Shown: positions 27,284-35,891 of the stretch, piece by piece
How the letters are laid out: the number at the start of each line of letters is the position of its first letter
Position numbering within the stretch: the first letter of the stretch is position 1
Notes under the pieces: generated by a model
Databases searched by the model: none
Told to the model about the DNA's origin: nothing
Seen by the model: only the letters and a program-made list of their open reading frames with translations
NCBI RefSeq assembly: GCF_007748175.1
Contig: NZ_CP037422.1
Span: 6,650,334-6,714,333 of the forward strand
Source of the DNA: Gimesia aquarii
GTDB taxonomy: Bacteria > Planctomycetota > Planctomycetia > Planctomycetales > Planctomycetaceae
Direction: 5' to 3'
Length of the DNA stretch: 64,000 nt
Position numbers and translations under genes: made by a program

Positions 27284-29932
27284 ATGTTGCGGAACAACGT
27301 TGTACTGGCCATCTTCAAGCGAAACGTACAAAGTTACTTTTCTGGAGTGCTGGGTTATCTGTTTATTGTCGTCTTCGTAGTTGCTGGTGCTTTTGCCGCC
27401 TTCAATCAACAATTTTTCGCGAACAACCAGGCAAACCTGGATCAACTGACTCTCTGGTACCCCTTATTGCTGCTATTCATTATCCCGGCAATTACGATGA
27501 GCGTCTGGGCTGATGAAAAGAAAATGGGCACCGATGAGTTGCTGTTTACACTCCCTGCTTCCGATGTCGAAGTCTTACTTGGCAAGTTCTTTGCAGTGCT
27601 GGCCGTCTATACGATCGCGCTCCTGTTTTCTGTCACACACATCCTGGTATTATTGCGAATTGGAAATCCGGATATCGGTTTAATGTTTACCACATACTTT
27701 GGATACTGGCTCGCCGGTGCGTCTTTACTGGCGGCAGGGATGTTTGCTTCCGCATTAACCAGTAGCACCACTGTTGCCTTTGTTCTGGGAACCGCCATCT
27801 GTGCGATCCCCATTTTTATCGGTCAGGTTGCCCCCACTAATAATCTGGTTCAGGGCTTGAGTCTGGTCACACAATTTCAAGATTTTGGTACAGGGGTCCT
27901 GCCATTAGGCTCGATCCTGTATTTCATCTCGCTGGCTGTGATGATGCTTTATTTGAACCGAGTGCTGATTACCCGCAGACACTGGAGTTCTCAAGAACAA
28001 AACTCCATGGGATTACAATTTTTGGCTCGCACAGTTTCTCTGGCAGTCATCTTGATCAGTGTGAACGTTATCGTCTCTTATGGCAGTAGCCGTATCGACA
28101 TGACCAATGAAAAAGTATTCAGTCTGTCACAAACAACCAAGGATCTGATCTCGAAAATCGATGATAAGAATCCCGTCACAATGGAAGCATTTATCAGCCC
28201 CGATGTTGCACGAGAGTATGTCCCCATTCGCAAACGCTTAATTGGCCTGTTACGTGAATACAATCAGATCGGTGGGAAAAAATTACAGGTCCGGTTTGTT
28301 GATGTCGTGCCTTTCAGTAAAGAAGAGGAAGAAGCCAGACTGCTGAATATTACTCCACAACAAGTTCAAACAGAACGCGGCGGTCGTGCCTATGTCGATA
28401 CGATCTTCATGGGGGCTGTCGTTAAAAGTGGTACCGATGAAGTTGTCATTCCATTCTTTAACGTGGGAACTCCCATTGAATATGAATTAACGCGTTCGAT
28501 TCGTACCGTCTCCAAAGATGATCGGCTGACAGTAGGAATCTTAAATACCGATGCCAACATCTTTGGTGGATTTAATATGGCAGCAGGCGGTAACCAGCCC
28601 CCCTGGCTCATTGTCAGTGAACTCAAGAAACAGTACCGCGTACAACAGGTTTCTCCCGACTCGCCCATTAGTGATACGGAATATGATGTATTGATTGCTG
28701 TTCTGCCTTCCTCATTGACACAACCACAATTAAAGAATCTGGTCGACTACGTGAAAAAAGGAAAACCAACGCTGATTTGTGATGACCCACTGCCTGTCTT
28801 TGGTGGTGGTCGAGGTATTCAAGCCGCTCCACGTATGCCCAAACCCAGCCCGGGCGGAGGCATGATGGGAATGCGGCAACCTCCTCCAACCCCTAAAGCA
28901 GATGAAGGCCGATTGACCTCGCTGCTCAACGTATTACAGATTGCGTGGAATAACGGTGAAGTTGTATTCGATTATTTCAATCCTCATCCTGAATTTTCTG
29001 AAGTCGTACGTCCTGAGTTGATTTTCATTACTCCGAAAAGTGGTACACGGGGAGCCTTTAATTTAGACAGTAACATCACCAGTGGATTACAGGAAATCTT
29101 AACGTTCTTCCCCGGTAGCATTCGTCCTCGTAAAGGCAGAGACCTCAATTTTGAACCGCTCCTGAGAACGGGACCAAACTCGGGACTTTTGGATTGGGGA
29201 GAAATCACCAGCCCCTTCTTCAACTCGATTCGGATTGCTCAAGATCCACCGCGGCAGATTGATTCTGACGCCCATGTGCTGGCAGCCCATATCACTTCAA
29301 CATCGAAGTCAAAAGAGAAGAACATCAATGTCATTTTTGTCGCAGATGCTGATTTGATTTCCGATGAATTATTCAATATTCGTGAACGACAGGCATTCGG
29401 CTTAAAGATTGATAATGTGACATTTTTACTTAACTGCGTCGATCAATTAGCGGGCGATGATTCCTATATTGCACTACGAAAACGTCGTTCGAAGCATCGC
29501 ACACTGACGCTTGTTGAACGGGAAACCTCTGTCTTTGTTAAAGAACGTAACGAGGAACGCGAAAAAGCGACGAAAGATGCAGAAGCAAAACTGCAAGATG
29601 CCCGTGATCGATTGAAGGCGGAACGGGAGAAAATCGAGCAGGATAAAGCACTTAATAGTCGAACGAAACAGATCATGTTACGCATGGCCGAAGAAAATGA
29701 AAAACGACGTCTGGAAGTTGATGAAGCGAATATTGAGTTGGAAAAACAACAACAAGTTGCAAAAATCAAGGCCAGGACAGAACGCCAGATTCGTGAAATC
29801 GAAGACCGTATCCGCTGGTATGCGATTCTTGTGCCACCCTTTCCGGCAATTCTGTTAGGGATCTGCTTCCTGTTTTTCAGAACGACCAATGAAAACCAGA
29901 ACATTTCCCCTGACCGAAGATTAAAGAAATAA
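27284..29932 (+). CDS. ABC-2 permease fused to GldG-like domain
   Basis: An 882-residue protein. Residues 1-230 form an ABC-2 permease with six hydrophobic helices (start LAIFKRNVQSYFSGVLGYLFIV). A further helix near 245-263 introduces a large extracytoplasmic domain with the GldG/ABC-transporter auxiliary pattern (NEKVFSLSQTTKDLISKID, then PVTMEAFISPD). The domain includes a Pro/Gly/Met-rich loop near 520-545. Near the C-terminus is an 80-residue charged coiled coil (about 750-845) followed by a final transmembrane helix (ILVPPFPAILLGICFLFF). In Bacteroidota GldF and GldG are separate and act with GldA in gliding and type 9 secretion; here they are joined, as is common in Planctomycetes. The role is presumably export across the inner membrane. 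Confidence 0.87.
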   Translation: MLRNNVVLAIFKRNVQSYFSGVLGYLFIVVFVVAGAFAAFNQQFFANNQANLDQLTLWYPLLLLFIIPAITMSVWADEKKMGTDELLFTLPASDVEVLLGKFFAVLAVYTIALLFSVTHILVLLRIGNPDIGLMFTTYFGYWLAGASLLAAGMFASALTSSTTVAFVLGTAICAIPIFIGQVAPTNNLVQGLSLVTQFQDFGTGVLPLGSILYFISLAVMMLYLNRVLITRRHWSSQEQNSMGLQFLARTVSLAVILISVNVIVSYGSSRIDMTNEKVFSLSQTTKDLISKIDDKNPVTMEAFISPDVAREYVPIRKRLIGLLREYNQIGGKKLQVRFVDVVPFSKEEEEARLLNITPQQVQTERGGRAYVDTIFMGAVVKSGTDEVVIPFFNVGTPIEYELTRSIRTVSKDDRLTVGILNTDANIFGGFNMAAGGNQPPWLIVSELKKQYRVQQVSPDSPISDTEYDVLIAVLPSSLTQPQLKNLVDYVKKGKPTLICDDPLPVFGGGRGIQAAPRMPKPSPGGGMMGMRQPPPTPKADEGRLTSLLNVLQIAWNNGEVVFDYFNPHPEFSEVVRPELIFITPKSGTRGAFNLDSNITSGLQEILTFFPGSIRPRKGRDLNFEPLLRTGPNSGLLDWGEITSPFFNSIRIAQDPPRQIDSDAHVLAAHITSTSKSKEKNINVIFVADADLISDELFNIRERQAFGLKIDNVTFLLNCVDQLAGDDSYIALRKRRSKHRTLTLVERETSVFVKERNEEREKATKDAEAKLQDARDRLKAEREKIEQDKALNSRTKQIMLRMAEENEKRRLEVDEANIELEKQQQVAKIKARTERQIREIEDRIRWYAILVPPFPAILLGICFLFFRTTNENQNISPDRRLKK

Positions 29933-29963
29933 TCGCAGGCTCACTGAAAAAGTCAGCCTGTGA
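29933..29963 (+). other. Intercistronic hairpin in the ABC operon
   Basis: TCGCAGGCT and AGCCTGTGA form a 9-bp stem with one wobble, directly after the permease-GldG stop codon. There is no T-run, so it is more likely a processing or stabilising element than a terminator. Confidence 0.4.
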
Positions 29964-30036
29964 TCTCACATAGAAGTTGAACTGCGTCCTGTTTGAATTC
30001 AATTGAAACCACTGTTTTTAAGTAAAATCGTTTACC

Positions 30037-31899
30037 ATGAATGAAACGACCAAAACACTGACCTTTGTAGGGATTGCTGCCGTTGCTTTAGTAGCGGCTT
30101 TCATCACCGATCGCGCATCTCAACCGGCTCAATTAACTGGCTATGAAAATGTGGGAGAGGAATTCTATCCTGAATTTTCTGATCCGACACAAGCCAGATC
30201 ACTGCGTGTCGTCAGTTACAACGAAGATTCTGCTACTCTGAAAATCTTCAATGTCGAATTCAAAGACGGCGTTTGGAAAATCCCTTCGCATCACGATTAT
30301 CCGGCTGACGCCGAAGACGAATTGGCTGAAACCGCAGCATCACTGGTAGGCGTTGTGCGGGGTGCTTTGGAAAGCAGACGAAAAAGTGACCACGAACGCT
30401 TCGGTGTGATTGATCCATTAGACGAATCGAATACGAATCTCAAAGGTCGTGGGCAAAGGCTGACGCTCGCAAAAGAAGGTGGGACACCACTGGTCGATTT
30501 TATTATTGGTAAGGAAGTTCCTGAACAATCAAACGAGTATTACGTCCGCAAAATTGACGAAGATTCTGTGTATCGAACCAAACTCAATGTGGATCTCTCC
30601 TCAGAATTTTCTGATTGGATTGAGCCAGATCTGCTGAAAGTGGAACGAGACAGGCTGGTTGAAATCATTGTCAATAAGTATTCAATTGATACACAACAAC
30701 GGCGGATCGTGAACCGGGAGTTGGCCACGCTAAAACGTAAAAAATCGACTGAGCCCTGGGAACTGGAAGGTTTGAATAAAGAAACCGAAAAGCTGAATAC
30801 CAGTGATGTCAACCAGATGATCAATACGTTAAGTGATTTAAAAATCCAGGGTATTCGTCCTAAACCTCCTGGCATTGCCAAGGAACTGAAAACTTCGGGT
30901 AATCTACGGCTTGATCCCCTCGATTTTGTGGATCTGCAAAGTAAGGGCTTTATCCTGGCCAGTGACCCCCAGGGAAATCAACAGCTGGTCTCTAATGAAG
31001 GAGAAGTGATCGTCGCTACAAATCAAGGCGTCTTGTATTCACTCTACTTCGGAGAAATATTTACTGGTAGTACTCTGGATATTGAAGCAGGTAACAGCGC
31101 AAAAAAGAAAGAAGAAAAACCAAAAGAAAAAGCAGACGCTTCTGATTCAGAGGAAAAAACAGATGCGGACAAAAAAGAAGACGAAAAGACGGATGATAGT
31201 GCCTTAAAAACCAGTCGCTATTTATTCGTGACTGTTTCGTTTAATCCTTCCTTTATTGGTGATCCTCCACAAAAACCAGAAGAGCCCCAAAAACCCGCGG
31301 GTCTCAAAGAAAAAAAGGCGGAAGATAAAAAGAAAGTCGATACCAAACCTGCTGACAAAAAAGAGGACACCTCTAAAGAAAACAAGAAGAAAGAGGAAGA
31401 AAAACCCACCCCTGAAGAAGAATACGAAATTGCGATGAAAAAGTATCAGTCAGAACTCAAGACTTATGAAAAGAAGTTGAAAGAGTATGACGAGAAAGTG
31501 GTGAAGGGTAATGAAATCGTACAAAAACTGAATGAACGTTTTGCAGACTGGTATTATGTGATTTCTGCTAAGAGCTTTGAAACTCTGAGAATGTCACGCA
31601 AAGCACTGATTGAACCCATTGAGAAACCCAAAGAGGAAAGCAGCAAAACAACTCTTCCAGAAGGTGCAGGCAAACCAGCAGCCAAGGATGGTAAACCAGC
31701 CCCAAAACCAAATGCTGGTTCTACGAAACCCAAGCCTTCACCCAACAAGAAACCAAGTCCTTCGAAGAAGGAATCTGATACCCAACCGAAAAAGCAGCCA
31801 GCCAAGCAGTCCACGAAAGAAAAAGAAACGGGTACTGCAAAAGCTCCCAAAGCAAAACCAAAAGAACCATCTCAGTCCAAAACGCCTCAAAAAAACTGA
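30037..31899 (+). CDS. DUF4340 protein of the ABC exporter operon
   Basis: A 620-residue protein with an N-terminal membrane anchor (TLTFVGIAAVALVAAFI, residues 7-23). The region up to ~350 shows DUF4340 features: repeated beta-rich modules with VDFIIGKEVPEQSNEYYVRK (ca. 150-170) typical of the fold. Two low-complexity Lys/Glu/Pro segments flank a short conserved SRYLFVTVSFNP strand, and the last 90 residues are Lys/Pro/Ser-rich. DUF4340 genes are regularly found after GldG-type genes, where the protein is thought to be an extracytoplasmic part of the exporter; that is established only by association. It is the third gene of the operon, 104 bp after the permease-GldG gene. Confidence 0.85.
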   Translation: MNETTKTLTFVGIAAVALVAAFITDRASQPAQLTGYENVGEEFYPEFSDPTQARSLRVVSYNEDSATLKIFNVEFKDGVWKIPSHHDYPADAEDELAETAASLVGVVRGALESRRKSDHERFGVIDPLDESNTNLKGRGQRLTLAKEGGTPLVDFIIGKEVPEQSNEYYVRKIDEDSVYRTKLNVDLSSEFSDWIEPDLLKVERDRLVEIIVNKYSIDTQQRRIVNRELATLKRKKSTEPWELEGLNKETEKLNTSDVNQMINTLSDLKIQGIRPKPPGIAKELKTSGNLRLDPLDFVDLQSKGFILASDPQGNQQLVSNEGEVIVATNQGVLYSLYFGEIFTGSTLDIEAGNSAKKKEEKPKEKADASDSEEKTDADKKEDEKTDDSALKTSRYLFVTVSFNPSFIGDPPQKPEEPQKPAGLKEKKAEDKKKVDTKPADKKEDTSKENKKKEEEKPTPEEEYEIAMKKYQSELKTYEKKLKEYDEKVVKGNEIVQKLNERFADWYYVISAKSFETLRMSRKALIEPIEKPKEESSKTTLPEGAGKPAAKDGKPAPKPNAGSTKPKPSPNKKPSPSKKESDTQPKKQPAKQSTKEKETGTAKAPKAKPKEPSQSKTPQKN

Positions 31900-32217
31900 T
31901 CATAAATCCAGCATTTTTATAAAGCCGAATCGATGGTGCACTTCCGTCTGCAAGTGTATCCCTCAGATACGGCTTCTTTTATAGGCGCCTGAACCCGCGC
32001 TCTACCGGTTAGATAAACTTTACTGGCCACGTCCATATTATGCGGAAATTTCGGATCGAATCGTTCATGAAAGATCCTCATCTCCTACCGATAAAGCTTA
32101 ATGGATGAGTTATAACGATTTTGTAAGTTCAGCTCTCTTAACCGGGTCATCAAATTATCACTCATATAAGACAGTTGCAAAGGAATTGCAGCTTGTACTT
32201 GTGAAGGAGTCACAGAA
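31900..32217. other. Non-coding stretch with terminator before thioredoxin-like gene
   Basis: About 318 bp. It starts with the terminator of the ABC operon (31922-31980) and ends with the ribosome binding site of the thioredoxin-like gene (AAGGAG, 8 bases before ATG 32218). Nothing else is seen. Confidence 0.55.
31922..31980 (+). terminator. Likely terminator of the ABC exporter operon
   Basis: AAGCCG pairs with CGGCTT across a 42-base branched loop that holds CACTT/AAGTG and GTATC/GATAC stems; CTTTT follows. It begins 22 bp after the DUF4340 stop codon. Confidence 0.6.
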
Positions 32218-32721
32218 ATGCAAAGACTTCAAACTAAAAATCAATGGATCCTGACTTGCTTATTGACTGTCCTGTTAGTGGGGTTATTTTTCGATCTCTC
32301 TCAGGCAGAAACGAAAACGCGTTCAGCCAGTCAGACGGAAGATCCCATTAACTGGCATACGGATCTGGAAACAGCACATCAAGCTTCATTAAAAAGCAAT
32401 AAGCCAATTTTTATTGTCTTTGATGCCAGTTGGTGTACTTACTGCCGAAAGCTGGAAAAAGATACACTTTCTGACCCCAGAATGGCTAAATATCTCAATC
32501 AAGCCTTTGAACCAGTTCATCTGGATTTTGACAAAGATCGAGAAATTGCCAACGTTCTGAAGGTAAAATCGATACCCTGTACTGTCATTCTCAGCTCAGA
32601 AGCAGATCTCTTAGCGCGGCAGATTGGTTATTCGAAAGTTCCTCGATACCACGCGATGCTGGAAAAAGCCCGTAAATTACAGGCCGTAATTCGACATATC
32701 GAATACGCAAAAGGACGCTAA
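32218..32721 (+). CDS. Secreted thioredoxin-fold protein
   Basis: A 167-residue protein with an N-terminal signal peptide (WILTCLLTVLLVGLFF, cleavage near residue 30). The thioredoxin-like core carries DASWCTYC at 69-76, so C73 and C76 form the redox pair, and a cis-proline loop SIPCTVIL near residue 120. This is the DUF255/thioredoxin_7 type that reduces or oxidises extracytoplasmic disulfides rather than cytoplasmic thioredoxin. The ribosome binding site AAGGAG is very clear. The partner is unknown. Transcription probably ends at the hairpin 23 bp downstream. Confidence 0.88.
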   Translation: MQRLQTKNQWILTCLLTVLLVGLFFDLSQAETKTRSASQTEDPINWHTDLETAHQASLKSNKPIFIVFDASWCTYCRKLEKDTLSDPRMAKYLNQAFEPVHLDFDKDREIANVLKVKSIPCTVILSSEADLLARQIGYSKVPRYHAMLEKARKLQAVIRHIEYAKGR

Positions 32722-32743
32722 TTTCGCTGAGAAGCTTGATTCA

Positions 32744-32774
32744 CCCCGAGGCAAATCTTGAAAAATCCTCGGGG
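32744..32774 (+). terminator. Stem-loop after thioredoxin-like gene
   Basis: CCCCGAGG and CCTCGGGG are perfect 8-bp arms around a 15-base loop, 22 bp after the stop codon. No T-run follows, so termination may be incomplete and the next gene may be reached by read-through. Its position also argues that the next gene starts at 32793, not further upstream. Confidence 0.6.
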
Positions 32775-32792
32775 AACGTGTACTTTGCGCAT

Positions 32793-34136
32793 ATGAATAA
32801 AAGCAAAGAGCCTTTTGGCATCAATCCGTCAGGCGAAGGTGACTCCTGGGAGTCTCTCGCTGGTGATCTGTTTGGAATCGATTTCAATCAAGAAGTTGAG
32901 CCTGTACCTACGAATATTGAAGAGGAACTGGCAGATGAGGGCGAAGAAGCATCCTCTGAAGAACAGACTCCAGCAGAAGAACCTCCGGTTGAGCAACCGG
33001 TATCAGAGACTTCATCAGAAGCATATATAGATGACAATCATTTCGGTTCATCCATATTTGAAGAAGATGAGGAATTCAGTCCCTCAGTTCCTGAAACAGC
33101 CGACGACACAGAGCAAGATCTTGATTCCGAGGCTGACTTCGAAATTGAAGAGGAAGACCTGGAAGAAGAGTTCATCGAGGTTTTTGAAGCCGAAGAGGAA
33201 TTAGAAGAAAATGAGGTTGAGTTCTCCCCTGTTTCAAATATGACTGAAATAGAAGAGGAAGACGACGCCGAAGAAGAAGAAAAAGATACGTACTGGGACG
33301 CGCTTGATGGCTGGAATTGGGATGAAGATGATTCTGCGATTGTAAGTACCGACGTAAACGCAACTGAGGAAGATGATGAGGCCCTAGACGAAACTGTTGA
33401 ATCAAAACAACCTGCTCAGAAGAAACCGCGAGCGAAAAAGTCTCGTTCTAAGCCTGCAAAAAATAGTCAAACACGAGCAGATGAGCGCCTTGACGATGAC
33501 GATTCCTTCGGTTTTGGCCTCATTTCTCAAGAAGTCGAATTTGAGGAAGTTGCCTTTGATTCTGATGAAGACGAACTCGAATCAGAAGAAGAAGCTGTCG
33601 CTGAGGAACGTGAAGAAGAAGCAGAATCAACGGAAACAAAACGTCCCCGAAGGCGTCGGCGACGCAGGCGTTCCCGTTCTCGTAAAAATCAGGAGACCAT
33701 CGAGAGTGCTGAAGACGAACAAGGTGAAGAAGACGAAGATGTCGAACTCCAGACTGACAGCGAAGATGAAGAATTAGAGGAATCTGAAGAACGCAAATCG
33801 AAGAGACCTTCACGAAGGCGCTCCCGTAGACGTAAAAAAACGCCTCGTTCGGATTCAACCGACTTGGAAGAACTTTCTGAAGACGAATCCTCTTCACACC
33901 CAAATAAAAGTGAAGCAAAAAATAAATATCCCAACGTCCCAAGTTGGGAAGAAGCAATTTCCTATCTTCTGAATCCTAAACTTGTTGATAGTAAATCAGG
34001 TAAAGACGACGAGGGGGAAAAACAATCTTCATCGAAGTCCGAAAGTCCCAATCGAAGACACCCTAAACGATCACGACGCTCGTCTAATAAGCGAGGTGGA
34101 AATCGCTCACGGTCTTCTAAAAAGTCTTCGACATAA
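32793..34136 (+). CDS. Highly acidic protein with Arg-rich blocks
   Basis: A 447-residue protein from ATG 32793. The N-terminus (GINPSGEGDSWESLAGDLFGIDF) and a short motif near the end (YPNVPSWEEAISYLLNPKLV, 20 residues) look ordered. The remainder is low complexity: long Glu/Asp runs broken by two Arg/Ser/Lys blocks (about residues 285-305 and 350-365) and a basic Lys/Arg/Ser tail. The design, acidic spacer with RNA-binding-like Arg clusters, recalls the non-catalytic region of RNase E, but no catalytic domain is present. The function is unknown. The Trp-containing C-terminal motif is the best handle for finding relatives. Confidence 0.7.
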   Translation: MNKSKEPFGINPSGEGDSWESLAGDLFGIDFNQEVEPVPTNIEEELADEGEEASSEEQTPAEEPPVEQPVSETSSEAYIDDNHFGSSIFEEDEEFSPSVPETADDTEQDLDSEADFEIEEEDLEEEFIEVFEAEEELEENEVEFSPVSNMTEIEEEDDAEEEEKDTYWDALDGWNWDEDDSAIVSTDVNATEEDDEALDETVESKQPAQKKPRAKKSRSKPAKNSQTRADERLDDDDSFGFGLISQEVEFEEVAFDSDEDELESEEEAVAEEREEEAESTETKRPRRRRRRRRSRSRKNQETIESAEDEQGEEDEDVELQTDSEDEELEESEERKSKRPSRRRSRRRKKTPRSDSTDLEELSEDESSSHPNKSEAKNKYPNVPSWEEAISYLLNPKLVDSKSGKDDEGEKQSSSKSESPNRRHPKRSRRSSNKRGGNRSRSSKKSST

Positions 34137-34242
34137 CGGTTATTTTAAGATGGCTGAGTTGTCTCAGTCACTTGAAATAGTCTAATGACTTGACACTCCG
34201 GTTTAATCAGGACATCTAGCACATCCTGAAAGTTTTGATCTC

Positions 34243-35109
34243 ATGTCGGAACCATTCACCTCACCTATCAAAACTGTCCAGGAAATTCCCGAACTACGAA
34301 CGTTGATCCAATCACAACGAAAACAGGACGCTTCGATTGGTTTCGTTCCTACGATGGGAGCACTTCATGCTGGTCATGTCAGCCTGATTGAGGCAGCACG
34401 AGAAGAATGTGATTTTGTTGTCGTTTCCATTTTTGTGAATCCGACTCAATTCGGACCAAATGAAGACTTTGACAGCTATCCTCGATTGTTAGCACAAGAT
34501 CTGGAGAAATGCCAGACAGCAGGAGCAGATCTGGTCTGGGTACCAACAACCGATATCATGTATCCTCCTCATTTCTCGACATATGTTGAAGTGAAAACAC
34601 TCTCTGAAATTCTCGAAGGGGCAACACGTACAAATCATTTTCAGGGTGTCACGACCATTGTTACCAAACTCCTCCTGAGTTGTTTGCCAGACAAAGCGTT
34701 TTTTGGAGCGAAAGACTACCAACAGCAGGCAATCATTCGACAGATGTGCCTCGACTTGAATATCCCTGTCGAAATTAAAACCTGCCCTACTGTTCGAGAT
34801 GCGGATGGCTTAGCTCTAAGCAGCCGAAATACATATCTCTCAGAGACGGAACGTGAGTCAGCCTTATCACTCTCACATGCTCTGAATCTGGCGAAAGAAA
34901 AAATACAAGCTGGCGAAACCAACCTGAGCCACATTAAAACCGAGATGCAACGACTTTTAACAACAACCCCGTTGGTAAAACTCGACTACGCCACCATCGT
35001 GGATGCCCAGACTCTGGAAGAGATAGAAACTCCTCACCCCAAAATGGTCGCTTTGGTGGCAGCTTTTGTAGGAACCACTCGTTTGATTGACAATTGCACC
35101 TTAAATTGA
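34243..35109 (+). CDS. panC: Pantothenate synthetase
   Basis: A 288-residue enzyme that condenses pantoate with beta-alanine using ATP, the last step of pantothenate synthesis. The family motifs are complete: FVPTMGALHAGHVSLI (34-49, the HIGH-like ATP site), FVNPTQFGPNEDFDSYPR near 66-83, FFGAKDYQQ near 150 and the KMSKS-like ALSSRN near 190. Length is typical (about 280). No panB or panD is next to it. The gene starts at ATG 34243 and is followed 130 bp later by a sigma-factor gene, presumably under its own promoter. Confidence 0.97.
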   Translation: MSEPFTSPIKTVQEIPELRTLIQSQRKQDASIGFVPTMGALHAGHVSLIEAAREECDFVVVSIFVNPTQFGPNEDFDSYPRLLAQDLEKCQTAGADLVWVPTTDIMYPPHFSTYVEVKTLSEILEGATRTNHFQGVTTIVTKLLLSCLPDKAFFGAKDYQQQAIIRQMCLDLNIPVEIKTCPTVRDADGLALSSRNTYLSETERESALSLSHALNLAKEKIQAGETNLSHIKTEMQRLLTTTPLVKLDYATIVDAQTLEEIETPHPKMVALVAAFVGTTRLIDNCTLN

Positions 35110-35240
35110 GCCTCAATAGACTGAAATCTACTTTCCTGGTCTGTATTTACCATCTGGTATTGACGTAACGTGTTAAAAAATAAGAAGATACTTACATATC
35201 CCCTAAAATCCCCGTTTTCTTTTGAGAGCGGGAACTTATT

Positions 35241-35891
35241 TTGTCTCTCATTCGTCAATTAGATACTGTGACCAACAATGATCAACACTTGATTCAAGAA
35301 TGTTTGGCAGGTCGTACAGAGGCGTTCGATCAACTGGTTCTGAAATATCAGGATCGCCTGTTTCGAACGTTAGTGCGGATTCTGGGTTCGAATGATGATG
35401 CGCGCGATGCGGCACAGGAAGGTTTTACACAGGCTTTTTTTAAATTGAACACATTCAGAGGAACAGCCGCATTTTATTCCTGGTTATTTCGCATCGCCTT
35501 CAATGCCGCGATTACTCAGAAAAGAAAAATAAAACGAACTTCCACCACACTGGATACACAAGATAACCCGGCTGGCAATTGGCTGGTTGATACACACCCT
35601 GAAAACCGCCCCTCCGATGTTGCCGAACTCTCCGAACGAAAAAAAATGGTCCATCAGGCCTTAAATGAATTACAAGAGGAATATCGTACCCCTCTGATAC
35701 TGCGAGAACTGGAGGGAATGTCATACGGGGAAATTGCAGAGATCACGGAAATTCCATTAGGAACTGTAAGGAGCCGCATTTTTAGAGGAAGGAACGAATT
35801 AAAACAGAAATTGAACACGCTTTTCCAGACCGAACCAGTCTCGCGTGCTTTCAAATCTGACCACGAGTCATCGGTAAGTGAATCAAAATGA
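35241..35891 (+). CDS. ECF sigma factor (RpoE/SigW-like)
   Basis: A 216-residue sigma-70 family protein. Region 2 covers about residues 25-95 (FDQLVLKYQDRLFRTLVRIL, DARDAAQEGFTQAFFKLNTF, YSWLFRIAFNAA), region 4 about 135-185 (LQEEYRTPLILRELEGMSYG, then EIPLGTVRSRIFRGR, the helix-turn-helix). The start is uncertain: TTG 35241 gives the full frame, GTG 35268 is the alternative; both follow a purine-rich GAGAGCGGGAA. It overlaps the next gene by 4 bp (ATGA), which is its anti-sigma partner. Confidence 0.92.
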   Translation: MSLIRQLDTVTNNDQHLIQECLAGRTEAFDQLVLKYQDRLFRTLVRILGSNDDARDAAQEGFTQAFFKLNTFRGTAAFYSWLFRIAFNAAITQKRKIKRTSTTLDTQDNPAGNWLVDTHPENRPSDVAELSERKKMVHQALNELQEEYRTPLILRELEGMSYGEIAEITEIPLGTVRSRIFRGRNELKQKLNTLFQTEPVSRAFKSDHESSVSESK

